The notes beneath the pieces are model-generated. The model was not told the origin of the DNA, ran no database searches, and saw only the letters and a program-made list of their open reading frames with translations. 64,000 nt of DNA from an uncultured Clostridium sp. (GTDB taxonomy: Bacteria; Bacillota; Clostridia; Lachnospirales; Lachnospiraceae), in assembly GCA_902496665.1 (NCBI GenBank), contig CABVBU010000008.1, forward strand, positions 1 through 64,000, written 5' to 3'. The translations under genes and the position numbers were made by a program. Positions within the stretch are counted from its first letter, which is position 1. Each line of letters starts with the position of its first letter. Below are positions 34,208 through 47,900 of this stretch, piece after piece.

Positions 34208-35272
34208 ATGAATCGAAAGAAAGTGGCAAAGTGGCTTGCTGCGGCCAGTTCTTTTGCCGTACTCACAAGCTGCCGGGGAGAACTCATTCCCTACGCGGAG
34301 GAGAGAACGGCAGAATTTTTGAAAGCAGAACCTGTGATCCTGCGGGATCGGGAAGCGGGCAGGCGGTTTCTGATGGAGACGGTATCTGCCGCAGAACGGG
34401 AAGGGCGGCAGGAAATTGTGGTAACGGGAAAAGACAGCTCGTTCGATACGTTGGTGATCGCGCAGATGTTTCCCGGAGTGGTAAATATTTCAAAGCTGGA
34501 TCTTGGGGCCAGGAATGTGAACGGTGAGACGGTTACGGATTGCCGGATCGGCTTTGAATGGCGGGGGCGGGCGCCGGATTCCGGGGAAAATACCGTTCCA
34601 GGAACGGGAGACAAGTTCGGTGATGAAGAAGACCGGGCCGCATGGAGGACCGGGGATGTGATCTCGCGGGAGATTGCGGGAAAAGTATGCCGGTTTCGAT
34701 GTATCGATGATGATTACCAGGACGGCAGAGGCAGTTATGGGAAACGTGCACTGTTTCTGGCGGAAAACGTGATTCGGTCCGATGTGGACAGTACTTATGA
34801 GGAGCGGATCTTACTTCCGTTTGGAGAAAACAATAATTATAAGAAATCCCGGGTGAGAGAATGGCTGGGGGAACAGGCGGAGACTGCGGTTCCAGATGCA
34901 TCTTTTGTATACACGGGAGCTTTGACGGCATTTACAGGGAAAACAGGGGATGGTGATTTTGCTGACAGCCGTCTGGATGGTCTTGAAAGCCATTTGCTGC
35001 CATACCAGGACTGCAGGGACAGATTCTTTCTGCTGTCTTTGGAGGAAGCATACCGGTATCGGGATGAGATCTGGAATCCGGAAGGAAAGGGAAGTTCTTA
35101 CAGCCGGGGGTTCTGGCTTCGGACACCGGCTTATGAGGTGGATGAAAGAGGCAGTTTTGTATATGGAAACAGGGAGTATGTTGTAGATCTTGAAAATGGA
35201 TGCTTCAGACAGGCAGATGTGTCAGATATCGGGATCGGGATCTGCCCGGCATTCTGTCTGCCGCAGGCATAG
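34208..35272 (+). CDS. Lipoprotein with DUF6273-like C-terminal domain
   Basis: A 354-residue predicted lipoprotein. The signal peptide ends in the lipobox VLTSC. The N-terminal part (to about residue 120) is a small alpha/beta domain of unknown family. From about residue 150 the sequence resembles DUF6273 domains found in clostridial surface proteins: it includes ILLPFGENNNYKKSRVREWL, then FWLRTPA and a final GIGICPAFCLPQ. AGGAGGAAAA precedes the ATG. It is the first of four consecutive surface-protein genes, 14 bases before the next, and is likely the membrane-anchored member. Confidence 0.72.
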   Translation: MNRKKVAKWLAAASSFAVLTSCRGELIPYAEERTAEFLKAEPVILRDREAGRRFLMETVSAAEREGRQEIVVTGKDSSFDTLVIAQMFPGVVNISKLDLGARNVNGETVTDCRIGFEWRGRAPDSGENTVPGTGDKFGDEEDRAAWRTGDVISREIAGKVCRFRCIDDDYQDGRGSYGKRALFLAENVIRSDVDSTYEERILLPFGENNNYKKSRVREWLGEQAETAVPDASFVYTGALTAFTGKTGDGDFADSRLDGLESHLLPYQDCRDRFFLLSLEEAYRYRDEIWNPEGKGSSYSRGFWLRTPAYEVDERGSFVYGNREYVVDLENGCFRQADVSDIGIGICPAFCLPQA

Positions 35273-35286
35273 AGGGGAGAAAAGAA

Positions 35287-38200
35287 ATGAAGAAGAGCAG
35301 AAAAAACAGAGGCAGAAAGAGCCAGATGATGTTAGCAGGGTTAGGACTCTGCATGGCGCTTGGAACGCCGGTAAGGGGAATGGCAGTTTTAAGAAGTGTG
35401 GAAACAGCGGCGGAGAGAACGGCGACGGCATCGGATGCCGTGGAAAATATTGCTGTGCTCGCTGCGGATGAGGAGATCTGGGGCGCTGATGTGGGCGATA
35501 TGAGCTTTTTAAGCGGAAGAACTGGGGATGGAACAAAGGAAAAGCCGTACCAGATCACAACGAAGGAGCACCTCATTGGGCTCGCTGCCCTTGCGTCCAT
35601 GGGAATGGAGGTTGGAAGTGGAGAGGGCACTTATCCGGGAAATTATAAAGGTGCCTGGTTTGAGCTAGGGAAAAATATTGATCTCGGTGGAATGAACTGG
35701 ATCCCTATCGGATTCTATCACACTGGGGCGGATATGCGGGCCGGAAGAGTATCGCCGTTTGAGGGGCATTTTAGCGGAAACGGGAAAACTGTGTCCAATT
35801 TCCGCATGTACCAGCCGTCCTGGGACTTTGGGGGACTGTTCGGCGCAGTGGAGAACGCGGAGATCACAGAGCTCAAGGTAAAGCCGGGGCATGTGATCAC
35901 GGTAAAGGAGAATGGGGGAATTCTCGCGGGCCGTGCAAAACATTCAGTGATCCGGAACGTGACAGTAAACGGCACATTGAGGACTACCGGTACAGCCGGT
36001 GGAGTTATTGCGGATGTCCTGGAAGACTCTGTGGTGGAAAACTGTGTTTCCGACCATGTGGCTATCGATACGGGAAGCGGAAAGGAGATCTTTGCCGGGG
36101 GAATTGCCGGACGGGCGGCAGAGTCTTTGATTGCGGATTGTGAGGTGAACACAGGGGACAGTCTGAGTGCCAGGATCCAGGGCGGCGGCTATGTGGGCGG
36201 AATCGTGGGATTCCAGAATTCCACGGATATTTTCAATACGCATGTGATGGGAACCATCGGCGGAAGCGGCTCCCAGTCCATTGGCGGTATCACGGGAAAA
36301 TACGCTTCCGGAAAGATGAAGGTGGCACGGTTTGAGGGGACCATCGCATCTTCCGGGCTTGGAAGTGCGGCGCGCGAGGGAACTTTTATTGGAACTCATG
36401 ATACTGGCTTCCACTTTCGTTATGGAGTTGAGGACGGAGCGGATGTGGCGTACCTGTTCGCGGATACAGAGGAGAAGATCGCAGCCGGTGTCTGCGGCTC
36501 AGGTGTCTCGGATGACAATCGGTTCACCTACGATGCCCATATTGGCTTCTGGAACAAAGGAGATAATTTCTACACATTGGTGCAGGGACAGAACACGAAG
36601 AAAGAGGACGAACTCTATTTCTATGAGGAACTTGAGAACGGCGTTCTTCATGTAGTGGATACCGAGGCTGCGGCGAGACAGGATCTCTATACTCCAGATC
36701 ATTTCGCACCGAATTCCGTGGGGCGGCCGATGCGGGGATATCTGCTGTCGGTCCTTCAGGTGGATACAGCGGCAAATTCAGGGAATTTCTATGATGTGGC
36801 GGTGTTGACGGCGAGAGGTCCGTCTGCCTACAGCAAGGAATTCCACAAAGCATACCGGGGCGCGGTGGCTGCTGGAGATACCGTTACAGTCCTTACGGCT
36901 CCGAAGAACACAGAGGCAGAGAAATTCCAGATGGATGGTGTGCCGACCTATACAGATTCTCTTGGGCGCAGAAGGAAGACGACCTATCAGACAGGAGGTT
37001 CCTACCAGTTTGTGATGCCGGAACATGATACGGAGGTCTCCGCGGACTATAAGAAAGTGGCAGCAGGTGTGCGGGTAGAGCCCCAGGAATTTGGCTTCCG
37101 GGTCATCGAGGAGCGCACCGGGGACCGGATGAACCCGTCGATCACTACAGAAGTGCGGGATACCGCAGGGAAATTGCTGGCGAGATATCTAAACGGAAAG
37201 CTGGAGGCGGGAACGAAGGTCCAGGACGTGAAGATCCAGGCTGTGGTCGATAAGAACAACGATGTCACCGATGAGGCGGTGAGATGGAGTGTGGATGACG
37301 ATGAGTTGATCATTTTAAAGAAAAATGATGATGAGGACGAGTCTGGATATACGAAAAAGAGCGCATCCATAGAGTTGAACCTGAATGCAGGATTCTTTAA
37401 AGATATTGTGGAGAAAGCGGAGGCAGAACAGGCAAAGAAACAGTACCGGTACCCCATCGAGGATACGGTCTATGGAAACGGTACCCAGGGCGGACTTGCG
37501 GTTCTGACAGCAAAGACGAGACCGGCATCCAGCTTTGAGGAGAAGTCTGTGACTGCAAACTGCAGGATCCCGGTGACATTCCAGATCAAGGACCGGACGA
37601 AGATTGCAGCGGAAGGAGCGACTCTCGACAAAGCGGCATTGAATTTTATGGTGACAAGAACATTGACTGGTGACAGGAAAAAGCCGCAGGAGACGATCAC
37701 GGTATCCGCTCCGCAGATCCTGTCAGGATCCTTTGCACCGGACTATTTCGATAAAAAAGATATCAGCTGGACCGTCGGCGATAATGCCATTATCCAGGTG
37801 GATGCCGGTTTTGTGGAAGAGGGAATCGTGGACGGAGATTACCGGAACGCAAAGGTGATGGCGAAAAAGGATACGAGATGGATCCTGGATCTCATAGAGG
37901 CGGATGAAGCGGTTCATAAGGAACATATCTATGAGAAACGTACTGGGTGTGGAACAAGAAGCACGGAGGTAGTGATGGCGGCAAAGGATGCCCTTGGAAA
38001 TATCCAGTCGGCAGTCTGCAGTGTGAAAGTGGATTTTGTGACAGATGACAGGACTGTGGTGATGCCGGAGGAGATCAAGGTGGATCAGGGAGAGCTGATG
38101 TTTGACCTGATACTCACGAAAACGGGATCGAGATATAACCCGGCGGTCATATGGCAGGGCGCGGATGCACAGAAGATTACGGCAAAGCTGATACCGCAGG

Positions 38201-38982
38201 AAGCGTTAAAAGGAAATGGGGACGGTAGCTTTGAATTTAACTGGAACGTAAAAAATGGTGCTGTAGAGGTAGAAAACGGTGCGGTATCAGTAGGTACGGA
38301 GGCGTCCTGGATCGCGGAGGGGATGAAGAAATATCCGTATACAGCGGAATATGAGGACGAGATCACGGTCAGTGCTGGGGATTTGGAGAAAAAGATTCCT
38401 GTGAAATTAAAGTTTAAGCTTGTGGATAAGACCTGGGCCGGCAGCTCAGGAGGACGTTCTTCCGGCGGCGGAAGCACGGGAAGTGTGTTGAAAAAGTCCC
38501 AGAACACAGGGGAACAGCCAAAGGGCAGTGTCACTGGTGAGTGGAGAAAGCAGGAGGATGGAAGCTGGAAATTTGTTTCCGGCGGAAGAACGTATGCCAA
38601 TGAGTGGGCCTGGATCTACAACCCATATGCGAAAGAAGGACAGGAAAAGACTTCCTGGTTCCATTTTGCGGCTGACGGCAGGATGCAGACCGGGTGGTTT
38701 CTCGATGAAAAAGATGGAAGCTGGTATTATCTCCAGAAGACAAATGACGGAAGCCAGGGGAAAATGCAGACTGGCTGGATAAAAGAAGGAGAAGCGTGGT
38801 ATTACCTGGGACCGACCGGGCGGATGACGAAAGGCTGGAACTGGATCAATGGAAAATGCTACTATATGGACCAGAAAAACGGACATATGCTGGCGGACTG
38901 TGTGACGCCGGACGGCTACACTGTGGATGAGACAGGCGCATGGTGTGTCAGAGGTACGGTACAGACGCTTGGAAAGAAATAA
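35287..38982 (+). CDS. Secreted GLUG-repeat protein with cell-wall-binding repeats
   Basis: A 1,231-residue secreted protein. A signal peptide (about residues 1-30) is followed by a beta-helix-like region of about 300 residues with GLUG-type repeats (GGIAGRA, GGYVGGIVG, SIGGITGKY), then a beta-rich midsection of several repeated Ig-like units that each begin near a GDR(M/K)xP element (about 640-1070). A Ser/Gly-rich linker near 1080 leads to aromatic cell-wall-binding repeats of the choline-binding type (GRMQTGWFLDE, GKMQTGWIKEG, GRMTKGWNWING). It should bind the wall non-covalently. The start MKKSRKN follows GAGGGGAG. Ligand unknown. Confidence 0.82.
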   Translation: MKKSRKNRGRKSQMMLAGLGLCMALGTPVRGMAVLRSVETAAERTATASDAVENIAVLAADEEIWGADVGDMSFLSGRTGDGTKEKPYQITTKEHLIGLAALASMGMEVGSGEGTYPGNYKGAWFELGKNIDLGGMNWIPIGFYHTGADMRAGRVSPFEGHFSGNGKTVSNFRMYQPSWDFGGLFGAVENAEITELKVKPGHVITVKENGGILAGRAKHSVIRNVTVNGTLRTTGTAGGVIADVLEDSVVENCVSDHVAIDTGSGKEIFAGGIAGRAAESLIADCEVNTGDSLSARIQGGGYVGGIVGFQNSTDIFNTHVMGTIGGSGSQSIGGITGKYASGKMKVARFEGTIASSGLGSAAREGTFIGTHDTGFHFRYGVEDGADVAYLFADTEEKIAAGVCGSGVSDDNRFTYDAHIGFWNKGDNFYTLVQGQNTKKEDELYFYEELENGVLHVVDTEAAARQDLYTPDHFAPNSVGRPMRGYLLSVLQVDTAANSGNFYDVAVLTARGPSAYSKEFHKAYRGAVAAGDTVTVLTAPKNTEAEKFQMDGVPTYTDSLGRRRKTTYQTGGSYQFVMPEHDTEVSADYKKVAAGVRVEPQEFGFRVIEERTGDRMNPSITTEVRDTAGKLLARYLNGKLEAGTKVQDVKIQAVVDKNNDVTDEAVRWSVDDDELIILKKNDDEDESGYTKKSASIELNLNAGFFKDIVEKAEAEQAKKQYRYPIEDTVYGNGTQGGLAVLTAKTRPASSFEEKSVTANCRIPVTFQIKDRTKIAAEGATLDKAALNFMVTRTLTGDRKKPQETITVSAPQILSGSFAPDYFDKKDISWTVGDNAIIQVDAGFVEEGIVDGDYRNAKVMAKKDTRWILDLIEADEAVHKEHIYEKRTGCGTRSTEVVMAAKDALGNIQSAVCSVKVDFVTDDRTVVMPEEIKVDQGELMFDLILTKTGSRYNPAVIWQGADAQKITAKLIPQEALKGNGDGSFEFNWNVKNGAVEVENGAVSVGTEASWIAEGMKKYPYTAEYEDEITVSAGDLEKKIPVKLKFKLVDKTWAGSSGGRSSGGGSTGSVLKKSQNTGEQPKGSVTGEWRKQEDGSWKFVSGGRTYANEWAWIYNPYAKEGQEKTSWFHFAADGRMQTGWFLDEKDGSWYYLQKTNDGSQGKMQTGWIKEGEAWYYLGPTGRMTKGWNWINGKCYYMDQKNGHMLADCVTPDGYTVDETGAWCVRGTVQTLGKK

Positions 38983-38997
38983 TGGCGGGGGATCAGT

Positions 38998-41900
38998 ATG
39001 GAAGAGAAAAAAAGAAGGCGATGGCTGGCTGGATTTCTGGCAGTCATTATGACGATCACGGGAGTGGGGATTCCACTCCCGTTCCCGTCCGAGGCATCGG
39101 ATGTGTGGCCGCAGAAATCGACGGCCCCGTATTACTGCCTCGATGGGGGAAAAGGCTGGAAGAAGGTCGACCGGTATGATATGTACAAGTTCGATACAAT
39201 GCCGTCTCCGCTTACGGAAACACAGGCGAAACGGTTATTCTGGGCATATCCGGACAACTGGTCGGCACTGAAGGACGCGGCAAAAAAGTTTGATCCGGGT
39301 CTTTATGCGGAGATCGCGTCTACGACGTCCAGTGCCAATATCGTAAAGTATGTGAAAGACGATGCCGGGACAAAATTTGCCTGGGTGGCCGACAATCCGG
39401 AAATTGAAGACCGCGCGATCGCTGTTATGGAGCAGGCGTCCTCTGTCGGGCTGGCGGCGGGAAAGGAAGCTCCGGATGCGATCAGGGGAGCAACTTCGGA
39501 AGATACGGCAGTGCCATTCCAGGTACTGCCTTTTTCCGATGGTCCCGGCGCCCTGGATACGGAGTTTGTTCTCGGAAAAGAGTTTATCCGGGATATCGCG
39601 AAGATCGAGCCCCAGAGTGTGTGGGACAATGGATCCACAGGGGGAAACGTGGGATGGCTTGACGCATCCCAGGATAAAAATATCGCAAAATCGGTGATGG
39701 GACAAAATCTGTATGAGGTGACCTGGAGCGGGGATGCGATCCGGATCCACAATAATGGTTCGGTGACCGCAAATGAGAATGCTGTCGGAAGCAATATGAC
39801 AGATGAAGAGAAATACAACAAGACAACGGTGCGGTATAAGATTACCATGAAAGGCAATTCCGGCTGGTATACGGAAGGCAGCTGGAATCCGGAATATCTC
39901 AGGGAGTGGATGGACTTTAAGGTCTGCATCAACGCGCCGGAACATCAGAGACTCTATAAGGCAGATATGAGGATCATTCCCTCTGATATGGTGTTTTATC
40001 TGGTGATCAGCCAGGATGGGGAAAGCGGGGAACCAGGAGGCGCGGGAGACGGGGAAATGCCGGAATACGGCGTGGAAACACCGACTCTTGAATTTCAGAT
40101 CTATCGTCACAAGGAGACCTTTTCGGCGGATTACAATGTCAGGCTTGTAAAACATGACGATGAGACTGGAATGCCGCTCAAGGGAAGCCAGTTCTATCTG
40201 TATGAAAGATTTGAGGACGGAGGAAAGATCTCAAAGACAGACGGCGAGGGAAGACTTGCGGAAAAGAACCTGAGCTTTCGCCCATGGAGCGGCTTTCAGG
40301 TGTTTTCGGAAGGAACCACGGACGAAAAAGGGGAGATAACCTACAAAGATGCCAGAAAGTATGCGTATGAAAAGACATATTGTGACGGACATGCCGCGCC
40401 GTCATGGGCAAATATGCCGGAGGACCAGGAAGATGGGGATTCCGGGGATGAGGACGGGAAAAAGAGCGATGCCTATGAGGAGGCTGCAGAACAGACCAGG
40501 GATAATAACAGGGCAGCGGCAAAGCAGTGGATGGAACTGGTGGAAGCCTGTGAGACAGAGGCGGAAGGAGGCTGCCATTTTCACTGGCTGGCGGATGAGA
40601 ATGCCTATGATGAGGTGCAGGAAGTATTGGAAAGCGGAGAACCGGATGGGAGAAGCCGGAAAAGTGCTGGAAATGAGCGAAAGCTCCGGGCTGCATCCGA
40701 AGCCGCATTTGAGGAATCCGGCTGCAAGGCGGACTGCGAGGAGACATACCGGAAGTTTATCGGACTGCGGTTTACTTATACATGGAAGGAGATCCAGGCA
40801 AGAAACGGGTATATCCTCCATGATCTGCATCTGGATGATATCCCTGTGGAGATGATCACGACGGATTCTTCCCAGGCGGGAGCAGACGCGGAAAAACGAT
40901 CCGGAAGCAGCCGTGAGATCACGGAAAACATCTGGTATTCGGGAAATGGAATGACAGGCGGGAGTACTGTTTCGGAGAGAAAAATACCGGTGGTAAAAAG
41001 CCGAGCGGGAACAATTATGAAGAGAACGGCGTCTAATGCGGAAGCGGATACGAAAGAAGCTGCGGTTAAAGTAACGGCGTCCAATGCAGAAAAGAAAAGT
41101 ATTTTTGATCGGTTTTATGGCTGGTTTATGGGAAGAAGCCGGGAAGAAGCTGATGATGGCGAAGAATCTGATGACTGGGGAGAGTTTGAAGGCGTCGGGG
41201 ACTTTGAGGATATTCTGGCGGATGCAGAGGAGGACGGAATCCGGCATCTGGATCTCGGGGATTCTGAGAGGTATTCGCACTGTAATGGCGCTGAGGACTG
41301 TGGGGATGCCTGGCATGTGTATGACCATCGAACTGAGGGGCGGATCCATATCACGAAAAAAGACAGAGATCTTTTTCGGGGAGAATCGGATGATTATTCG
41401 TCCTACGGGGATGCGGAAGGAGATGGAACACTTGAAGGGGCCGTTTATGGCCTTTTTGCGGCGGAAGACATCGTTCATCCGGATGCGGAGGTGACAGGAA
41501 ACGGAATTCTGACCAATACTGGCGTTGTCTATAAGAAAAATGATCTTGTGGCAGCGGCAGCAACAGATCAGGATGGAAATGCGGATTTCCTGTGTTATAC
41601 GGAGGCGCCGGGAATGGAGTACGATTATACGGCTGGAAAGATCAGAAAAAGGACGGATATCTCCTGGAACGGGCCAGGAAACCTGTATCAGGAGAACATG
41701 GAGAAGAACGGAAACTGGTGGATCGGAAGACCGCTGATTCTGGGAAAATATTATATAAAAGAACTTTCCAGAAGTGAGGGATACGAGCTTTCAGTAAACG
41801 GAATGGATCAGGAGATCACCAACCGGGGAGCAGGTTTTGAAACTCCAGGATCTGTGACGGACGCAAATGGAACGGCTGTGGTCACGATGCCGGAACTCGC

Positions 41901-44900
41901 AGCGGCAATGGAAGGCGATGACGGAAGTGGAAAAGGATATGATGAACTTCCATTTGCGGTCACATCAGTGGGGACAGCAGGGGAAAATGGAGATGAAGGT
42001 TATGAGATCTTTGCCTATGGTTTTCCGGAAGGAACGAAATTCTACCGCGTTGATACAGGGGAGGAGCTGGTGACAGGACCTCATGTGACGGGAACAGAAG
42101 AGGTGATTGTAAAAGACGAGGCCGGGAGAACCGTATGGAAACGGGCGGAGAGTGGTTCCAGTGATCTTCTCTATCAGCCGGAGCTGGATGCGGCGGGAAA
42201 TATTACCGGACAGGAACCGGTGAGCCGGATAGAACCGCAGATCTTAAAGGCGGAACAGATTCCGGAAAAGATACCGATGAGCCTTTCAAATCTGTCCGTC
42301 AATGAGGAAGATGAGCGGTTTCAGGTGAAACTGGAAGACTGTGACCTTTCAGATGAAACGTCGGAGAGCTTTCTCTTCTTAAAGGCTCAGACAGAGGAGC
42401 TCCTTGGAAAAAACGGGTATGAAGTTCCGGTTACGGCCGGAGGTATCCGCTCGCTGGAGGATGTGCCGGTTTATAGCCGGGGAGTAAAAAAGGGCCAGAA
42501 AGATCTCTGGGGAATGACAACAGATCCGGGAGAGCCGGCAAAAAAGACCGTGTATGGTGCGGCGGTGCAGGAAATTACAGTGCCAGCCGAAAAGAATTCC
42601 TGTGTTCTGGATCTTATGAGAAGTATTTTCAGCTGGTATCAGGAACATCCCCAGTGGAACTTTTGCGGAATCGATGGGATCAGAAAAGAGGATGCTGGTT
42701 ACCAGGTAACTCTGTATGCAGGTGCATCTTCTATTGGAAACCGCAGATTTTTTACCTCAAAAGTGGAAAATGGGAAAAAGACGACGGACAGTGTCTATGC
42801 GGTGTACGAGGATCCGGTAAATCTCCGCTGGGTGTATCAGGAATATAAAAATAGCGGAAAATTCCGGTTCCAGATCGACAGACAGTATGTGATTGGGTCC
42901 GCCGGAAACAGAAGATATTATCTCGATGCGACTTTGACACCGGCTCTGATGCCGGGAACAGATGGAAAGCTGACAGAGATCATGCATCAGGTCATGGTTT
43001 ATCATAAAGAGGGAGAAGAGGTGATCGATTATCTGTCGGGAGATCCGGCACATGGATACCGTGTTCCTCTGACAAGAACGGAAGATAAGATCGAGGTCAC
43101 AACAGAAAAAGAGCTCGTGGAAAAAGATGTGGAGCTTCAAAGCGTGGTGAGGGAGAAGACTGGAGTATACAGAATTCAGGTTCGGACTTCCGGAAAAGAC
43201 TCGTTCGGAAAGGACTTTAACGATGGAAAGACGAGCCTCACCTTAAACTTTATTGTAAAACTCCCGGAAAAAGATCATGTTCTGACGGAAAAGGAGATCC
43301 AGATGATCGGAAACGCGAATGTCTGGGGATACCAGGCAGGAGACCGGATCGGTTATGCGGAATATCTTGTAAAATTCTCGGGGGCAGCTCTTGCTGTGTC
43401 AGTCTCAAAAAATCAGGCTCCTTCAGACACTTACATCACTGCGAAGCGGCTGGTATACCGCGGTCAGGATAAGATCAGCGAGGATGGAGATACGGGGCTC
43501 ACGCCTGTTCTTGTACTGGAGCGGCCGGTAAAGCAGAAGGTGCGGGTAGAGAAAAAGACGGATGACAGGAAAAACATCGGAAATTTCCGGTTTAAGATCT
43601 ATCTGAAGTCCAATCTGGAACGGATCTTCTGCACAAAAGACGGGGAGATCTCCTGGGTGGATAAAAACGGGAAAACGGTACAGATCGAAGAATACCAGAA
43701 AAATTTCCCGGAGCTGGTCCAGAAGCTCTACACGAAAAAGGCGGACCGCCAGGTACTGGAGACAGTGGAGCGGAAGATAGATCCGGATCATGGGAAAGCC
43801 GGGACGGTTAAAGGGTATAACTATGAGAAATTCTTTGCAGCTATCCGGACGGCGGACGCGGATCGCTGGAAGAGAAGGGGACTCCTGTGGAATACATCAT
43901 TTAAATCGTTTGCGGCCAGTCTTATTACCGGGAAGCAAAATGAGATCAATACCTCGGAATACGCGAAGGAGAATGCGAAGCGCTCGGACGCAGTCCGGCA
44001 GTTTGCCATCGACTGGTATCTGAAAGCGGAGCAGGAACAGATGAAACAGGGAGAAAATGCATATTCGGATGAGCAGTATGATCATGCGCTCTATCTTGCG
44101 ATCCAGAAAGCGGAGGACTATCTGCAGCCGTTTTTCAAGTATGATCTGGAAAAAATCTATGCGATCACCTGGGACAGCGAAGAGAATGGCGGACTAGACG
44201 GGGATAGGACGACTCTGGCGGTCCGGAAGGAAAATGGACAGGCACAGGAAGAGGCAGCGTCAGCAGTATCGAAGTATCTTCCTTACGGAGAATATGTAAT
44301 CGTGGAGGAACAGCCCCATGTGCCGGAGCTGCTTGACTTTAAGAACAGGCATTATGAGATCGATGCGCCGAAGGAGATATTTCTTCCGGTGGCAGGCGGA
44401 CAGACTGGGGCTGGAGATGACTGGAAGGAGAAGTATGTGTACAGAACTGCAGATTCTCCGTGGGATCTTACAAAAAAATATCTGATTCGCTTTAACGAGG
44501 AACCGGCGGAAAACCAGAAACAGGAACTTCGGGAGTATGTGATATGTGCCCACAGCAATGATGGGGATTTTGAAGTTTATCCGTATGGACTTTCTGAGAA
44601 AAAGAGAGCAGTGCATTACGAGCCTTACAGGAATGAGAAGGTAAAGCAGTACTATCATTACCGGTCGGACAGTGAAAATGGAGCGAAGAAAGATGGAAAG
44701 GAGATGATGACAGGAGTAAAGACTGCCTATGACGGGGAATATGCGCCGATGCTTGTTCCATGGAGTATTGTGGATCCGAATGAGGAGAACGAGGATACAG
44801 TCTGGGCCGGTTATGGGGAAAAGACATTTTTGAATCGAAAGTATTTCTCAAATCTGAGAATTGAGAAACTCGACGCGGAAACTGGCGAGCCGATCCTTCA

Positions 44901-47900
44901 TGATGACGCGGTATTTGGGGTCTATCGGGCGGAAAGAAATGAGGCGGATAACGGGGATGGTGCCGTGCGATGTTATACGGCGGATACGATGATCCTTGGA
45001 AGCCAGTATTTTCTTGAGGCGATGAGGGCAAAGGAGATCCGGCCATTTGCGAGAAAGGCAGCTGGGGCCGGAGAGCTTTTCTATGGAACGGTTCCTGCCG
45101 GAACACCGATCTGCCAGGAGAGTGATCTGGTAAGCTTTACAGATAAAAATGGGCTGCAGACAGGAACACTCATGGCGATCCCGACGATCCGGGATATCGA
45201 GGAAAAGGGGATTCTCCAGGCAGTGGGATACGCAAAAACACCGAATCCGCTTCCTGCGGGAGTCTATGTGCTGGCGGAGGTGAAGCCGCCGTCCGGGTAT
45301 GTGCGATCAGGGCCTGTGGCAGTGGAGATATACAGTGACCGGATCCTGTATTCTGGCGGCAGGACAGAAGGAAAAACGGCGGCAGCAGTTTACGGGTACG
45401 AGCAGGATCCAGATGGAATCCACCCGGAAAATGTCACGGATACTGCCAGGATATATGCGGAAAACACCGCAACAATTCTGGAAATTTCAAAAACAAAGAT
45501 AATAGACTCAACTCGTGGAATGAAAGTATCAGGGCGAGTGGAAGGAACGATATCGGAACTTCGTGCACAGTATGGACTTGAGAATCTTGATCTTGCCTAC
45601 AATCATGCAGGTACATACCAGGGATTTGGCTGGAAAAAGGGGACTCTGGAGATGCTGGAGCAGAGGAAGCGCGACGGAGAACGGGTGGAGATTGTCTATG
45701 AGAATGGAATCTTTCAGGGTTACGGTTATGTGACGAGAAAACTGGAGACGGCAGATCATCAGAATCCGTATGTAACAGGAGCGAAGCTTGCACTTTATGA
45801 CGCGATCCGGATCAAGCAGACCGGGGATTCACAGGATCATGCATTTGAAGGTGTTGAGGTCACAAGGGACAGAAACGGAAATGTGACAGATATTGTCGTA
45901 AAAGAGGGATATGCCGGAGAAAAGCTGGAATTTTCCCGAGACAGAGCGTCAGTAGATGAGATGCGGGGAGAAGATACCTGGGAAATCAAGACAGTGAAGC
46001 GAAGGGATACATCAGTCTTATTCTATGATCTTGGAAATCTTGATGTGATAAAAAAGGGAAAAGACGGGACTTTCTACGGCTATGACCGGGAAGGACGGCA
46101 GCAGAAGATCACCTTTGATACAGAATCGATCTATGCGTTGAAAAACGGACAGCCGGTATTTGAAATATCGGGAGGCGATTTTACAAAACTTGTGTATGAC
46201 CGGAAATCGAAGGTATTTACTGCAATGGATCCGGAGACCATACTGTTTCATCTCGATGGATCTTTGTGCAGGGATGCGGAGGTCGATGCCTACACAGGCC
46301 TGGCATATGTGAAGAAGACAGAAATCGGATCGAATGGAAGAGAACAGCAGGTATTCTATGTATGGCCGGTGGTAAAGGAAACAGACACAGCGGGAAATCT
46401 GACTGGAAGAAGAAAAATACTGACGGGAAGACCGGCGGAAATCATGGAAGGAAGTGAGAATGCCTATATTACGGGAACGTGGAACACGGAAACAGGGGTT
46501 TTTGAAAAATGGATGGAACCAGTTCTCGATGAGTTTGGCCTGGTGAAATATTATCCGGAGAGCGGAGCTCTGTATAAAAAGGGTGAGCCGGTCTATGACC
46601 GGGATGGGGATTATGTGACATACCGGTATGAGGATCTTCTGGAGATGGAAAACCGGGCTGCGTATCATTTAAATGAGAGAGAAAAGCTGCTTGATGTGGG
46701 AGATCCGGAGAATGAGGCGGATGATGTGCCGCTAAAGCACAGGAAAGGAGAGGCATATCTGATTCCAAATGTGTGGATCAGCGGCGAAAAAACGATTCAG
46801 GATGGGCGGATGGATGAAAGGACGGACGGACAGCCGGACCTTTTAAGACGGGTGATCCCGGGCAGCTATATCCTGGAAGAACTGGAAGCGCCGGATGGTT
46901 ATGTCCGCACGTTCCCATCAGCAGTGGAAGTGAAGGAGACGAATGAGATCCAGAGAGTACTCCTGTCGGATGAAAAAACAAAGGTAGAGATCGCAAAAAT
47001 CGACGGAACAGAAGATTACCGCCAGAAGGTAGAAAACCGCACAGATATGGAGACAGGTGAAACAGGCACAGAAATCCGGGGCACATACAGCCAGACTTTT
47101 GTAACAGGGGCGAAGCTTGCGCTCTTTAAGGCAAAGCGGGTAAATACTGCCGATCATGATAAATATCCTAAAGGATATTATCTCGTGAAGACAGAGGAGA
47201 CACCAGCTGTGTGGAACTCGGAAGATCCTGTGGATAACCACAAAGTTTCAGTCACTGCAATGTGGATAACGGATGAAAAACCGAAATATTTTGAAGGAAT
47301 TCCTGTAGGTGATTATATTCTGGAGGAACTAGAAACACCGGGTGGCTACATTCCTGCATCCATGGAGATTACAGTGGAGGAAACAGGAAATCTGCAGAGC
47401 TTTGTTTTGAAAGACGATCATACGAAGCTGGAGGTCCTTAAGCTTGAGAGAAATGCATCCGGGGAGAAAGAACCGTTATCCTGGCCTGCCGCAGCAGAGT
47501 TTGTCCTCTGTGAGGCAGCTCTGGATGAAAATGGGGAAGCAAAGACGGAAAACGGCGCTTATCTGTACCGGAAAGATCGAATTGTGGACAGTTGGAAAGC
47601 GGATGATCTGTCGGAATATGTTCCGGCGATTCCAGAGGTGTATGAAAAGATGTTTGGGCAGTATGGAAATGAATTCCGGCAGTTCTCGTGGAAAAAGGAA
47701 TCTGAAGGAAGAGTCACTTCAGGAAATGCCCGACTTCTGGAGGATATGGCGACGGAAAACAGAAAAATTATCACACAGATCTGGGAATTATCGGATGGAA
47801 GCAGAATGCGGGTCTCAGTCACAGTTGATGGAGATCCGAAAAGATTAACATCCGACGGTCAGCTGTCACCGCGGTTTGAATACCAGTTCCGCTATCATGA